From an uncultured Fibrobacter sp. (GTDB lineage: Bacteria; Fibrobacterota; Fibrobacteria; Fibrobacterales; Fibrobacteraceae), in contig CAKUWY010000013.1 in the NCBI GenBank assembly GCA_934699585.1, positions 1-64,000 on the forward strand: a stretch of DNA of 64,000 nt, in the 5' to 3' direction. Of this stretch, positions 39,447 to 47,869 are shown one piece after another. The translations under genes were made by a program, and so were the position numbers. How positions within the stretch are numbered: position 1 is the first letter of the stretch; every line of letters starts with the position of its first letter. The notes below the pieces were generated by a model. It ran no database searches, was not told where the DNA came from, and worked only from the letters and a program-made list of their open reading frames with translations.

Positions 39447-40121
39447 TTACTTTCCCAGAATTGCTTCTTCGGAAAGGTTGAACCGCCGGGTCAGAATTTC
39501 CATGGAAACTCCGTCTTGAAATAGCCCCCTGGCGGTGTTCAACTTGTCTTCGTTGGCTTTTGCTTCGGCATCGGCCCTGGCTTTTTGCTGCTCATCAACA
39601 AGTGCATCGGCGACTCGTTGACGGATAACATCGCCGGCACTGACGAACCCGTATTTCTGTCCTATGCTCTTGAAAGCCATGCTCAACTCCTTGATGAGGT
39701 CGTCATCTACGTACTCCTCTAAATATAACTTCACTTTGGAAATAATGTAAGTCGCCTTTTCGTAGGGTATCTTCTGCAGAGCGCTTTTGAACTGCGGCAA
39801 AACCGAAAGCAAAGCGTCCTTGTCAAAGGCATACTTCATGGCTACGATTCCCATGCCTGTTTCGGTGTCTTCGCAGGCGAGGCAGTCGCTGTCGGGAATG
39901 TCGGCCATGTTTATGAATGTGCACTTGAACGGAAGCACGGACCCGTGAAAATATTTGGGATATCCATTTTCCAATAATTTCAGAGGGTCCCAGTTCTCGC
40001 GGCCGTTGTAAAAGATAATTGCCATGGTGGGGAAGCCGCTAAATATTCGGTTCTCCTCGTGTAGCCTCATGACGGAATGGACATACCGGTCAATCTGTTC
40101 AAGGTTTCCAACGCAACTGGT
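39447..40121 (-). pseudogene. 5'-truncated Rpn family (PD-(D/E)XK) nuclease/transposase-like remnant
   Basis: The frame is open from just after a TGA at 40122-40124 to the stop at 39447. It encodes the C-terminal part of an Rpn-type protein: QIDRYVHSVMRLHEENR, PTMAIIFYNGRENWDPLKLL (Rpn proteins have PIVxYNGxxxW), then helical segments and a tail ARGLFQDGVSMEILTRRFNL, the short C-terminal motif of this family. The N-terminal nuclease domain with its catalytic Asp and Glu is missing, and no better start exists upstream. The first ATG at 40070 would give 207 residues. Intact members cut DNA and promote recombination; this copy is probably inactive. Confidence 0.75.
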
Positions 40122-40185
40122 TCAAAACCGCTTGAACCACAAAGAATCCCGCTCGGAAAACCGGAGGGTAATATACAAAAAATGC

Positions 40186-40908
40186 CTACAGCAGATAATC
40201 CATCCGTATATTCCGCATGCTTTCAAATAGGTTCGCCTTGAGGGTGGAATTGCCCTTGGTAAGGCTCTTGATTTCTTCGCGGATAGACTTGCGGTGGCTC
40301 GCCTTGGAAAATTCGCAGGTGCAGGTGAACTTGCGGATGTCGGCGTCTTCGGCGTATTCGACAATCTCGGATTCTTCGCAGTAGCACAGTGGGCGTATAA
40401 CGCTTACCGGGTATTTTTCGTAGGGCACCATGGGCGGCATGCCGCTGAATTCGCCCTTGTAGAGCATGTTCATCAGCAGGGTTTCCACGATGTCGTCCAT
40501 GTGGTGGCCCAGCGCAATCTTGTTGTAGCCGTTTTCGCGGGCGAACTTGATAAGCTCGGTGCGGCGCTGGGTGCTGCACCAGTAGCAGTTCAGCTTGCGG
40601 CCTTCCTTGAGCCGGCCTTCTACCGCCACATCCTTGAAGTAGAAGGGGATTTGCGGGTACTGCTGCGCCATCCGTTCCAGAAATTCCCGGGGGGCCTTGT
40701 CCGCAAAGTCGCTCTGGATATGCATGGCCCCGATTTCGCAGTCGGGCAAGAACTTTCCCATGCGGGCGGCCAGTTCCATCAGGAGCACGCTGGAATCCTT
40801 GCCGCCACTGACGGCAACCAGCACCTTGTCGCCGTCTTCGATCAGGCCAAAGTCGTGGAGTGCCTTGGTGATCTTTTTACTGATTCTTTTTCGGATGGCG
40901 TTGGACAT
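40186..40908 (-). CDS. ttcA: tRNA 2-thiocytidine biosynthesis protein TtcA-like
   Basis: 240 residues. PP-loop SGGKDSS at 34-40 binds ATP. Cys108 and Cys111 (NCYWC) and a later Cys at 196 or 198 (FTCTC) are placed like the three iron-sulfur ligands of TtcA (in Escherichia coli Cys122, Cys125, Cys213). Further matches are LGHHMDDIVETLLMN and MVPYEKYPVSVIRPL. TtcA thiolates cytidine 32 in certain tRNAs. It is shorter than the E. coli protein (about 310) and could belong to a related TtcA/TtuA subgroup. It lies after dnaN, separated by a terminator-like hairpin. Confidence 0.85.
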   Translation of the reverse strand: MSNAIRKRISKKITKALHDFGLIEDGDKVLVAVSGGKDSSVLLMELAARMGKFLPDCEIGAMHIQSDFADKAPREFLERMAQQYPQIPFYFKDVAVEGRLKEGRKLNCYWCSTQRRTELIKFARENGYNKIALGHHMDDIVETLLMNMLYKGEFSGMPPMVPYEKYPVSVIRPLCYCEESEIVEYAEDADIRKFTCTCEFSKASHRKSIREEIKSLTKGNSTLKANLFESMRNIRMDYLL

Positions 40909-40925
40909 GTTGGTTGCGGCGGGAA

Positions 40926-40962
40926 GAAAAAAAGGGCGCGCCTGTGCGACACCCCTTTTTTA
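40926..40962 (-). terminator. Terminator of dnaN
   Basis: A/T tracts flank a G/C stem (GGGGTG and CGCGCCC) just after the dnaN stop on the minus strand. Confidence 0.65.
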
Positions 40963-40981
40963 GTTTATTTGCACCTTGCGG

Positions 40982-42103
40982 TTAGTCGTCGGTCAGGTGG
41001 GTGGGCATCAGCAAGAAGCTGAAGTTCAGGCCTTCGCCAACGGGCTCGATGATGCAGGCGCCAATGGGGTTGTTCATCTTCATCACCGTTTCTTCGGACT
41101 TGCACATGCTGAAGATTTCGGAAATGTAGCGGCCATCGAAACCGATGCTGAAGGAACCTTCGCCGTTATGTGTCACGGAGAGGGCTTCGCGGGAATCACC
41201 ACCCACATCCGGGTCAGATGCGCTGAGTTCCAGGTTGTTGCCTTCGAACTGCAGGCGCACCTTGTGGGTGCGGGCGTTGGCCATAGAAATCACGCTGCGC
41301 ATTTTGTTCAGGAACTCTACGGTGTTCAGCTGCACGGTGCGTTCAAAGTTCTGGGGAATCACCGCACGGTAGTTGGGGTACGGTCCTTCGTAGAGCTTGG
41401 AAATCACCTGGATAGATTCGGTGCTGAACAAAATGTGGGTCGAAGACGCACGGGCCTCGATGGTGGCGTCGGCCTTGGCCATGTGCAGAATCTGTTCCAG
41501 GGGCTTGCGGGGGACGATGACGCCATTGCTCAGGCTTGCGCCTTCTTGCTCGATGGCGGCACGGCCCAGACGGTGACCGTCGGTTGCAATCATGGAGACC
41601 TTGCCGTCGCCCGCTTCCAAGAAGATACCGTTCAGGCTTAAGCGGGTGGAGTCGGTAGAGGTGGCGAACTTGGTCTTTTCGACCAGGAATTCCAGTTCGC
41701 TCTTGGCAAAGTTCAGGGTTTCGCCTTCGTTCACTTCGGGGAACGGCGGGAAATCGCTGGCGTCGAAACCGGTAATGCTTGCCTGGCCCTTTTCGCTCCA
41801 GCGGATCTTGGCGAGGTAGTTTTCCACATCTACGCTTACGGTAGTGATGCTCGGATCTACGAGGCTCTTCACCAGTTCCAGAAGCTTGCGGGCGTTGATG
41901 ACCACGGAACCGTCGCGTTCACCTTCGACTTCCACCTTGACCCTGATGCCCAGGTCCAGATCCGTCGCACTCACTTCGAGGACATTGCCTTCGAGCCTGA
42001 GGGCGAAGTTGTTGAGAATCTGGATAGTGGACTTGTTCGGCACCGCGTTGACGGCGGCGCTAAGAGCGTCCAGGAATACAGCTTTTTGGATTTGGAATTT
42101 CAT
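40982..42103 (-). CDS. dnaN: DNA polymerase III sliding clamp (beta subunit)
   Basis: 373 residues, standard length. The three-domain clamp pattern is clear: MKFQIQKAVFLDALSAAVNA, LRLEGNVLEVSATDLDLGI, SLNGIFLEAGDGKVSMIATD, GHRLGRAAI, FERTVQLNTVEFLNKM and the C-terminal SFLLMPTHLTD (usual LMPMRL). DnaN forms the ring that holds the replicative polymerase on DNA. dnaA is not next to it, unlike in many bacteria. A 50-residue membrane protein gene ends 3 nt upstream, so the two are transcribed together. Confidence 0.98.
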   Translation of the reverse strand: MKFQIQKAVFLDALSAAVNAVPNKSTIQILNNFALRLEGNVLEVSATDLDLGIRVKVEVEGERDGSVVINARKLLELVKSLVDPSITTVSVDVENYLAKIRWSEKGQASITGFDASDFPPFPEVNEGETLNFAKSELEFLVEKTKFATSTDSTRLSLNGIFLEAGDGKVSMIATDGHRLGRAAIEQEGASLSNGVIVPRKPLEQILHMAKADATIEARASSTHILFSTESIQVISKLYEGPYPNYRAVIPQNFERTVQLNTVEFLNKMRSVISMANARTHKVRLQFEGNNLELSASDPDVGGDSREALSVTHNGEGSFSIGFDGRYISEIFSMCKSEETVMKMNNPIGACIIEPVGEGLNFSFLLMPTHLTDD

Positions 42104-42106
42104 AGA

Positions 42107-42259
42107 TTAGGTACCCCTTTGAATGATAGTCGTTCCGACGAAAAATACCACAGCAATTACGGCCAGGGCCACAATGACCCACTTGTTCATGGAATTGGAC
42201 TTTTTAGGCGTGAAATTCTTTGCATTCTGCATAGCACGCCTACGATCTCTCCGGCTCAT
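42107..42259 (-). CDS. 50-residue single-pass membrane protein upstream of dnaN
   Basis: The ATG at 42259 is preceded by GGAG at good spacing, and the frame runs 50 codons to TAA at 42107-42109, 3 nt before the dnaN start. The N-terminal half is strongly basic (MSRRDRRRAMQNAKNFTPKK) and the second half is one hydrophobic helix (WVIVALAVIAVVFFVGTTII), followed by QRGT. By the positive-inside rule the N-terminus is cytoplasmic. I do not recognise it. Tight coupling with dnaN suggests a conserved or at least co-regulated unit. It is too short for usual gene-length cut-offs. Confidence 0.78.
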   Translation of the reverse strand: MSRRDRRRAMQNAKNFTPKKSNSMNKWVIVALAVIAVVFFVGTTIIQRGT

Positions 42260-42322
42260 AAAAAATCTCCATTGTTTTATGGAGTAAAAACTACTATTTT
42301 AAGAGTGAAAAAAGGAACGCTT

Positions 42323-42607
42323 ATGGATAAAACAGTGCTAAATAAGCTGAAAAACCATGCCATGGGGTTTGCCTCTGCGACCCTGGTCCGTGTTGAACTG
42401 GCAACCGAAGAAAGCCGACTCAAGACCAAGTTCCAGGCCCTGGGGCAAAAGCTCTACGGAGCTGTGCAAGACGACCTTCTGAAGGCCATCAAGGACGACC
42501 CGTCGGTGGTGGAAATTATCGGCGGCATCGAAGAAAGCCAGAAAAAGATTGCTGAACTGGAAAAGAAGCTTTCCAAGGAATCTGCGGGGAAGAGTGAAAA
42601 AGCTTGA
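42323..42607 (+). CDS. Small coiled-coil-like cytoplasmic protein
   Basis: 94 residues from the ATG at 42323 with AAAGGAAC upstream. It is helical: MDKTVLNKLKNHAMGFASAT, then EESRLKTKFQALGQKLYGAV, and a C-terminal heptad-like stretch IEESQKKIAELEKKLSKE. Its 3' end overlaps the next gene (M23 peptidase) by 14 nt in another frame, so translation is probably coupled. The layout (small coiled-coil protein followed by a membrane-anchored M23 peptidase) suggests an accessory partner. It is divergent from the dnaN operon, with 63 nt between. Confidence 0.7.
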   Translation: MDKTVLNKLKNHAMGFASATLVRVELATEESRLKTKFQALGQKLYGAVQDDLLKAIKDDPSVVEIIGGIEESQKKIAELEKKLSKESAGKSEKA

Positions 42608-43424
42608 GGTTCATGTTTTCCCGAGCAAGACCTCGGCGCCCAAGAACTACAAGATTTCCCTGACCAGGGTAATCGTGATGGTGGTTCTCCTGGCTTGCGC
42701 CATTCTCGGGTTCGTGCTGTTTTCGCCCCAGAAGATTGTGGCGAACCTCTCCGACGGTAACGTGCTTTCGGTGTACCGCCAGAACATGGCCATCAAGAAG
42801 GAGATTAAGGATATCCGCCAGTCGGTGGATGAGTCTATCCTCAAGGCCGAAGAGACCCGGCTCTTGCGGGACAGCACCGTAAGCCTCAGCGGGCTCGGGT
42901 TCACCCTGGAAGAATCCGGCCGGGACATGCGTTCGGGTAGCGAACGCAAGAGCCTTGCCGAAATCGAGAAGACCTTCAGGCGCCTGCTTTCCCGGCTGGA
43001 ACAGGATTCCGTGACGGCGGCTATGGTGCCTGTGCTGCACCCCTTCAAGAACGGCCATGCTGTCAAGAATCGTTTCGAGATGATTTACGACCACTTTACC
43101 GAGCAGGAACTGCCCCATCGGGGCATTGACTACGTGGCGGCCGTGGGCGATACCGTAGTGGCCACCGGTGCGGGCGTCGTGGCCGAGGTCCGCAACCATC
43201 GCGGATTCGGACTTTCCATGAAGATTGAGCACATGCCGGGCATCAAGACATTTTATGCCCACCTGGGGCAGGCCCTGGTGCAGCCTGGCATGCACGTTCG
43301 GCGCGGGCAGCCCATCGCCATCATCGGCGAGAGCGGCACGGAGTCCAGCGTGGCGCTCCATTACGAAATCCGCCTGGACGGCACTCCCATAAATCCAGAG
43401 GACTACTTTATAACGAAACAATGA
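42594..43424 (+). CDS. Second membrane-anchored M23 (LytM) peptidase
   Basis: 276 residues from a GTG at 42594 that has GGGGA upstream; an ATG at 42549 in the same frame would overlap the previous gene more and lacks such a site. The layout is short basic N-terminus, membrane helix (about 26-44), coiled coil (60-140) and M23 domain. Zinc and catalytic residues are intact: His175 and Asp179 (HRGIDY), His223 (YAHL) and His256 (ALHYEI). It is organised like the peptidase at 5314 but not closely similar in sequence. The expected role is cutting peptidoglycan cross-bridges at a membrane-defined place. Confidence 0.9.
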   Translation: MKKLEVHVFPSKTSAPKNYKISLTRVIVMVVLLACAILGFVLFSPQKIVANLSDGNVLSVYRQNMAIKKEIKDIRQSVDESILKAEETRLLRDSTVSLSGLGFTLEESGRDMRSGSERKSLAEIEKTFRRLLSRLEQDSVTAAMVPVLHPFKNGHAVKNRFEMIYDHFTEQELPHRGIDYVAAVGDTVVATGAGVVAEVRNHRGFGLSMKIEHMPGIKTFYAHLGQALVQPGMHVRRGQPIAIIGESGTESSVALHYEIRLDGTPINPEDYFITKQ

Positions 43425-43728
43425 GACGAGGGGTGAGCGGTGTGTGTAATGGGAAATAGTTATGTATAATGGGAAAGGATTCGTCATGTTCGCGCAGGCG
43501 AACATCCGCTTACTGCAAGCTAGCGGATCCTCGTGATTCTATCGCTGCGCTCCAGAATGACAGCGAGGATGACCTCTCTTGAAACCAACTGTCCTAACCA
43601 CCATGACCTCTTGTTCCCATCAAGCCTCACACTCCGTGCCTCGAGCCTCGAACCTCACACTCCCTAGATCCTAACCCCTAAATCCTAGCCCCTAGATCCT
43701 AATCCCTAACCCCTATCCCCTAACACCC
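43425..43728. other. Repeat-filled intergenic stretch
   Basis: 304 bp with no gene. It holds a composite REP-like element (43483-43573), a CCTCACACTCCGTGCCTCGA-type tract (43622-43665) and a CTAACCCCTAAATCCTA tract (43666-43728) that reaches the start codon of the next gene. Confidence 0.8.
43483..43573. repeat. Composite REP-like element, includes the perfect 52-bp inverted copy
   Basis: A left hairpin (GTTCGC-GCAG-GCGAAC) is joined by CCGCT...AGCGG arms to a right half (43522-43573) identical in inverse to 2161-2212. The ends are GTCAT and GATGAC. Confidence 0.8.
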
Positions 43729-44691
43729 ATGACTCCTTTCGAACAGAACATCATCGCCCTCGTGTGGGATTGTGACAAGACCCTCATCAGCAGCTACATG
43801 CAAGAGCCGCTGTTCCGCCATTACAACGTGGATGGCGGCAAATTCTGGCGGGAGGTGAACGCCCTCCAAGAATACTACGGCCATAGCGGCGTGCACGTGA
43901 ATCCGGACACCAGTTACCTGAACCACGTGCTGACCTATGTGAAACAGGGGCTGTTCAAGGGTCTTTCGAACAAACTATTGCATCAGTTCGGGAGGGAGCT
44001 CGTGTTCTATCCGGGGCTTCCTGAATTTTTCGGGAACATCAAGGGGCTTGTGGAATCGGACCCGAAATACAAGGCCTTCGATATCAAGCTGGAACATTAC
44101 GTGGTAAGCACGGGATTCGCAGAAACTATCCGGGGGAGTGCCATCGCGCCCTTTGTAGATGGAATTTTCGGATGTGAATTTATCGAGACGCCGGCTCTCC
44201 CCGGTTTTGATACGGATGCGTCGAAGGTATGTGCAGCCCCTGCCGAAGGAGAAATCAGCCAGGTGGCCTGCGCCCTGGACAATACTTCCAAGACCCGCTA
44301 CCTTTTTGAAATCAACAAGGGGAGCAACAAGTATCCCGACGATATCGACGTGAATTCCACCATCGCCCGGGGCGACCGCCGTGTGCCCTTCGAGAACATG
44401 CTCTACATTGCCGACGGGCCTTCGGATGTGCCCGCTTTCAGCATCTTGAATTACAATGGCGGCTCTACCTTTGCGGTTTACCCGAAAGGGGACGTGAAGG
44501 CTTTCCGCCAGGTGGAAAAGATGCGCCAGGACAGCCGCGTGCAGATGTTTGGCGAAGCCGACTATACCGAAGGTTCACAGTCGTGGCTGTGGCTCACCGA
44601 AAAGGTCCGTTCCATTGCCGACAAGATTGTGGAGTCCAAGCAGGCGGCCATCAAGAACAGCGTCAGCGCCCCTCCGGGCCATTTGAGCTAG
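43729..44691 (+). CDS. HAD-superfamily phosphatase
   Basis: 320 residues. Motif I is WDCDKTLIS (DxDxT with nucleophile Asp), motif II lies in HYVVSTGF, and motif III/IV is LYIADGPSDVPAF. A long middle part (about 150-215) forms a cap. The family dephosphorylates small molecules; the closest feel is phosphoserine phosphatase-like proteins, but the substrate is not evident. The start codon directly follows a CTAACCCC-type repeat tract and has no Shine-Dalgarno sequence, as at parB. It is convergent with the LamG gene. Confidence 0.82.
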   Translation: MTPFEQNIIALVWDCDKTLISSYMQEPLFRHYNVDGGKFWREVNALQEYYGHSGVHVNPDTSYLNHVLTYVKQGLFKGLSNKLLHQFGRELVFYPGLPEFFGNIKGLVESDPKYKAFDIKLEHYVVSTGFAETIRGSAIAPFVDGIFGCEFIETPALPGFDTDASKVCAAPAEGEISQVACALDNTSKTRYLFEINKGSNKYPDDIDVNSTIARGDRRVPFENMLYIADGPSDVPAFSILNYNGGSTFAVYPKGDVKAFRQVEKMRQDSRVQMFGEADYTEGSQSWLWLTEKVRSIADKIVESKQAAIKNSVSAPPGHLS

Positions 44692-44708
44692 AATCTAGCC
44701 CCTAACTT

Positions 44709-45707
44709 CTATTCCTCTCGCACCAGGCGATCTTTCAGGTCGAAAAATTTCTTGTTCCGGGAGTTGATTCTGGAGCGGTTTATGGTGTTTGGATTTTTAC
44801 GGATAGCCTGGGACTCTTCTTGGTTGACGATTTCCGACGAACTGGAGCTTAGAGTTTCATTTTCTTTGTGATTATCTAATTCCGATGAACTTGAACTATG
44901 TTCTTCGGGACCTTCAACTTCGGCGTTGTCTTTCGGAGCGGGCTCGTTGTAGAGTGCCAGAATTTCGCTTTCGGAAAGAGCACGGCTGTAGATTCTCAGG
45001 TCGTCGATGCAACCCTGGAAATAGCTCCACTTGGAGCGGGTCCCGAGCCTGAGGGGAGCCGTTCCGTTTTGGACTTGCACGCCGTAGGTCTTGTCGTATA
45101 AATCGTCCTGGTCTTTCTGGATGCCGTTTTTGAACAAAGTAATCTTGTTGGATTCTACGTCGTAGCGGGCCACAAAATGGATCCATTCCTTTTCCTGGAT
45201 TTCTTCTTGCACGTAGCTTCCGGAACCGAGGCCGCCCTCCAGATTGAAGGCATAGGCGGACATCCTGTTCGGCCTGTTTTCTTGGCCTTGGGCAAGGTCT
45301 TTGTTGTACATGCGGAACACCCATTCATGCTGGTGGGGCTCCCCTTTGCCCATCCAGTGCACGTAGCCGCCGGCTTCTGCATTCTGAAAGTTCAGCACTT
45401 CGGGGCTGACCCACACCGAAACTGTAAGGGCGCCTGCGGTAGAAATGCTGAAAACGTCGTTGTCTGGAATTTCCAGGTAGGCTCCGTTGCCGTCGAAGGC
45501 GACGCAGGAATTCTCGTTGCCGAAGCGGTCCGTGGCAAATGTTGCTCCGTGGTTTTCGGCGGTGGCGATTTCTGTGCCGGCATTGTTTTCGAAAGTGCCG
45601 TTGAAGGGGTAATACGCCACAAGCCCTTCGGAAGGGATTGCGGTGGATTCCGCGCCAGCAACAGCGGCGGAAATCATTGCCACCAGATAAAGAAATTTAT
45701 GGAACAT
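44709..45707 (-). CDS. Secreted LamG/concanavalin-like lectin-domain protein
   Basis: 332 residues from the ATG at 45707 (signal peptide MFHKFLYLVAMISAAVAGA, with GGAG upstream). Residues 25-245 form a LamG-type jelly roll: GLVAYYPFNGTFENNAG, SCVAFDGNGAYLEIPDND, LTVSVWVSPEVLNF, WIHFVARYDVESNKITLFKN and GCIDDLRIYSRALSESEILALYN. This last motif is diagnostic of LamG_3 domains. A Ser/Glu linker and a basic tail follow. Such domains bind polysaccharides or other proteins at the cell surface. No catalytic domain is attached. Confidence 0.87.
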   Translation of the reverse strand: MFHKFLYLVAMISAAVAGAESTAIPSEGLVAYYPFNGTFENNAGTEIATAENHGATFATDRFGNENSCVAFDGNGAYLEIPDNDVFSISTAGALTVSVWVSPEVLNFQNAEAGGYVHWMGKGEPHQHEWVFRMYNKDLAQGQENRPNRMSAYAFNLEGGLGSGSYVQEEIQEKEWIHFVARYDVESNKITLFKNGIQKDQDDLYDKTYGVQVQNGTAPLRLGTRSKWSYFQGCIDDLRIYSRALSESEILALYNEPAPKDNAEVEGPEEHSSSSSELDNHKENETLSSSSSEIVNQEESQAIRKNPNTINRSRINSRNKKFFDLKDRLVREE

Positions 45708-45783
45708 TGCTAAACGTTTTGTCTCCAGGAATGAATATAACATTTTTTAAAATTTGACGGAAGGTCCAGTTGTTTCGGGTTTT

Positions 45784-45854
45784 AGGGGTGAAACCCCTAG
45801 GAGAGGGGGTAGCCCCGGAACAAGTTCGGGGCGAGGGGGAGGCTTTCCCCTTTT
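45784..45854 (+). repeat. G/C-rich multi-hairpin repeat, copy 1
   Basis: About 70 bp with nested hairpins (AGGGGTGAAACCCCT, CCCCGGAAC/GTTCGGGG, GGGGGAGGCTTTCCCC). It aligns closely with 56667-56737, and a diverged copy lies in the coding sequence near 15348-15425. Confidence 0.8.
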
Positions 45855-45870
45855 GGGTAATAGATGAAAT

Positions 45871-45937
45871 GTCATCCTCACGAAAGTGAGGATCCGCTTG
45901 CTGGTTTCTAGCGGATCCCCGCCTGCGCGGGGATGAC
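45871..45937. repeat. Composite REP-like element (two hairpins with closing stem)
   Basis: GTCATCCTCAC-GAAA-GTGAGGAT and ATCCCCGC-CTGC-GCGGGGATGAC hairpins are joined by CCGCT/AGCGG arms around an 11-nt loop, giving a three-way-junction-like structure. Confidence 0.8.
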
Positions 45938-46173
45938 AATCTTGGCCACCAACCATTAACCACTTGCTAAAATACCCGTTTTTGCCCTGCAATCCCTAAC
46001 CCCTAACCCCTAGATCCTAATCTCTTATTATATATTTAAAGTCCCTAGACCTCGTTTTGGCGGGCGGGCGGTACTTTCCGTCAAGAAACCGGCGGGGTTC
46101 GGAGGCGTTCCATACTTTTGGAGGGCCTTTTAGGGGTTTGTCTAATCGATTTTGCTTTACTTTTAGGAGTTTT

Positions 46174-47709
46174 ATGGCAAATAAGTGTAAGCGCGGAATC
46201 CTGATTAGCAAGACACCTTACGAGAAGCGCATCGCCATCATGGAAGACGGCGAGCTTGCGGAATTGGTCGTAGAAAGTGTGTCTTCTACCAGGGTTCTGG
46301 GCAATATATATAAGGGTGTCGTTCAGAAGGTGCTTCCCGCCTTGAAGGCCGCGTTTATCGATATCGGTCTGGAAAAAGCTGGGTTCCTGCACCAGGACGA
46401 CGCCATGGACAGGAACGAGCTGTTGCGCCGGGAATACGGCGACGACGGCGACGAGGAAGGCTCCTCCAAGGAAATCTCCATCGACGAGATTCTCCAGGAA
46501 GGCCAGGAAATCATGGTCCAGGTGGTGAAGGAACCTATCAGTACCAAGGGTGCCCGTCTGACGACTCATCTGAGTTTTGCAGGCCGGTTCCTGGTGTGCA
46601 TGCCGGGTACCAACTTCGTGGGCGTGTCCAAGCGCGAGCGCGACCATGCCAAGCGTCGGGAATTCCAGAAGGTGGTCCGCCGCCTGAAGGCCCGCGACGT
46701 GGGCTATATCGTGCGCACCAACGGGCTGAACGAGTCCGAATTCGAAATCCAGAAGCAGATGCGTGAACTGGAGAGCAAGTGGGAACAGACGAAGTACAAC
46801 TTCGAGACCATGCCCGCCGAGACCTGCATCTACGAGGAGTCGGATTCTATCGAGCAGACGGTCCGCGAATACTTTGGCGAGAACACGGACTACGTGTACA
46901 TCGACAACCGGGACGAATACTTCGCCCTTCGCGACTACCTGAAGGTGCTGTCTCCGGACAAGCTGGACAAGGTGAAGCTCTGGAGCAGCAACGAGAGCCT
47001 GTTCGAGTATTTCAAGATTGAAAACGATTACGCCCGCTCCCTGCAGCGCCAGGTACCGCTCCCCCGCGGAGGAAACCTGGTCATCGAGCAGACCGAGGCC
47101 CTGGTGTCCATCGACGTGAACACCGGTCCCAAGGTCCACGGTAAGGACCAGAGCAAAATCATCCTCGAGACCAACATCGACGCCTGCCACGAGATTGCAA
47201 AGCAGCTCAGGCTTCGCGATGTGGGCGGTCTTATCATCATCGACTTTATCGATATGGAGACCGACGAGGACCGCGAAAAGGTTTACCAGGAATTCCGCAA
47301 GGCGATCCGCCGGGACAAGGCACCTATCAGCCCCGCTCCCATTAGCCAGTTCGGCCTGATGGAAGTGACCCGCAAGCGCGTGCGAGTGAACTTGATGACC
47401 GAGAAGACGGAAATCTGCCCGGTGTGCCACGGCGGTGGCCGCATTGCCACGCTGGAATCTACCTTGGGCATGATCGACCGCTGGATGGCCCGCGCCCACG
47501 GCAAGGGAAAACTGAAGGAAGTGACCCTGGTGGTGAGCAGCCCCCTGGTGGACGTGTTCTGCAAGGACATGGCCCGTATGTTCCATTACCTGGAATACAA
47601 GCACAGCATGAAAATCGACCTGGTGGAAGACGAACATGCCCATGTGAACCAGTTCTGGATGTACGACAAGTCGGGCGAGGACATTACGGACCTTTACAAT
47701 TTCGCGTAA
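46174..47709 (+). CDS. rng: Ribonuclease G/E family endoribonuclease
   Basis: 511 residues from the ATG at 46174 with AGGAG upstream; an open frame to 46057 lacks a ribosome-binding site. An S1-like domain (about 38-135: GNIYKGVVQKVLPALKAAFI, DIGLEKAGFLH) is followed by the RNase E/G core. Catalytic Asp314 (VSIDVNTG) and Asp357 (IIIDFIDM) are 43 residues apart, as in RNase E. The zinc-link CPxC is at Cys415/Cys418. The long C-terminal scaffold of RNase E is absent, so RNase G type is likely. It processes rRNA and decays mRNA. Confidence 0.95.
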   Translation: MANKCKRGILISKTPYEKRIAIMEDGELAELVVESVSSTRVLGNIYKGVVQKVLPALKAAFIDIGLEKAGFLHQDDAMDRNELLRREYGDDGDEEGSSKEISIDEILQEGQEIMVQVVKEPISTKGARLTTHLSFAGRFLVCMPGTNFVGVSKRERDHAKRREFQKVVRRLKARDVGYIVRTNGLNESEFEIQKQMRELESKWEQTKYNFETMPAETCIYEESDSIEQTVREYFGENTDYVYIDNRDEYFALRDYLKVLSPDKLDKVKLWSSNESLFEYFKIENDYARSLQRQVPLPRGGNLVIEQTEALVSIDVNTGPKVHGKDQSKIILETNIDACHEIAKQLRLRDVGGLIIIDFIDMETDEDREKVYQEFRKAIRRDKAPISPAPISQFGLMEVTRKRVRVNLMTEKTEICPVCHGGGRIATLESTLGMIDRWMARAHGKGKLKEVTLVVSSPLVDVFCKDMARMFHYLEYKHSMKIDLVEDEHAHVNQFWMYDKSGEDITDLYNFA

Positions 47710-47777
47710 GGTCTTTGGCGCCTGCTCGACGATTGCACAAGTCGCCGCCGGGTGCCGCCTCGAAACTGTGAATATGG

Positions 47778-47807
47778 GCCTTGCGGCTTTGCCGCAGGGC
47801 TTTTTTT
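47778..47807 (+). terminator. Terminator of the RNase G gene
   Basis: GCCTTGCGGC-TTT-GCCGCAGGGC followed by seven T. Confidence 0.85.
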
Positions 47808-47869
47808 ATCTTAATTTTTAGGCGTTCAATTTTAAGGGCGCCCGTTGGCGCCGAAAAACGGAGATTGTT

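Larger units (their letters stand above)
45744..46173. other. Repeat-filled intergenic stretch upstream of RNase G/E
   Basis: 430 bp with no gene. Contents: G/C-rich hairpin repeat (45784-45854), composite REP-like element (45871-45937), CCTAACCCCTAGATCC tract (45991-46026), then a likely promoter region for the RNase gene with ATTATATATT near 46025-46040. Confidence 0.75.

Noticed and set aside
46081..47643. Long open frame antisense to the RNase G gene (520 codons)
   Set aside because: It mirrors the codon bias of a well-identified gene and the predicted protein is compositionally odd (His/Gln/Val-rich), with no recognisable domain.
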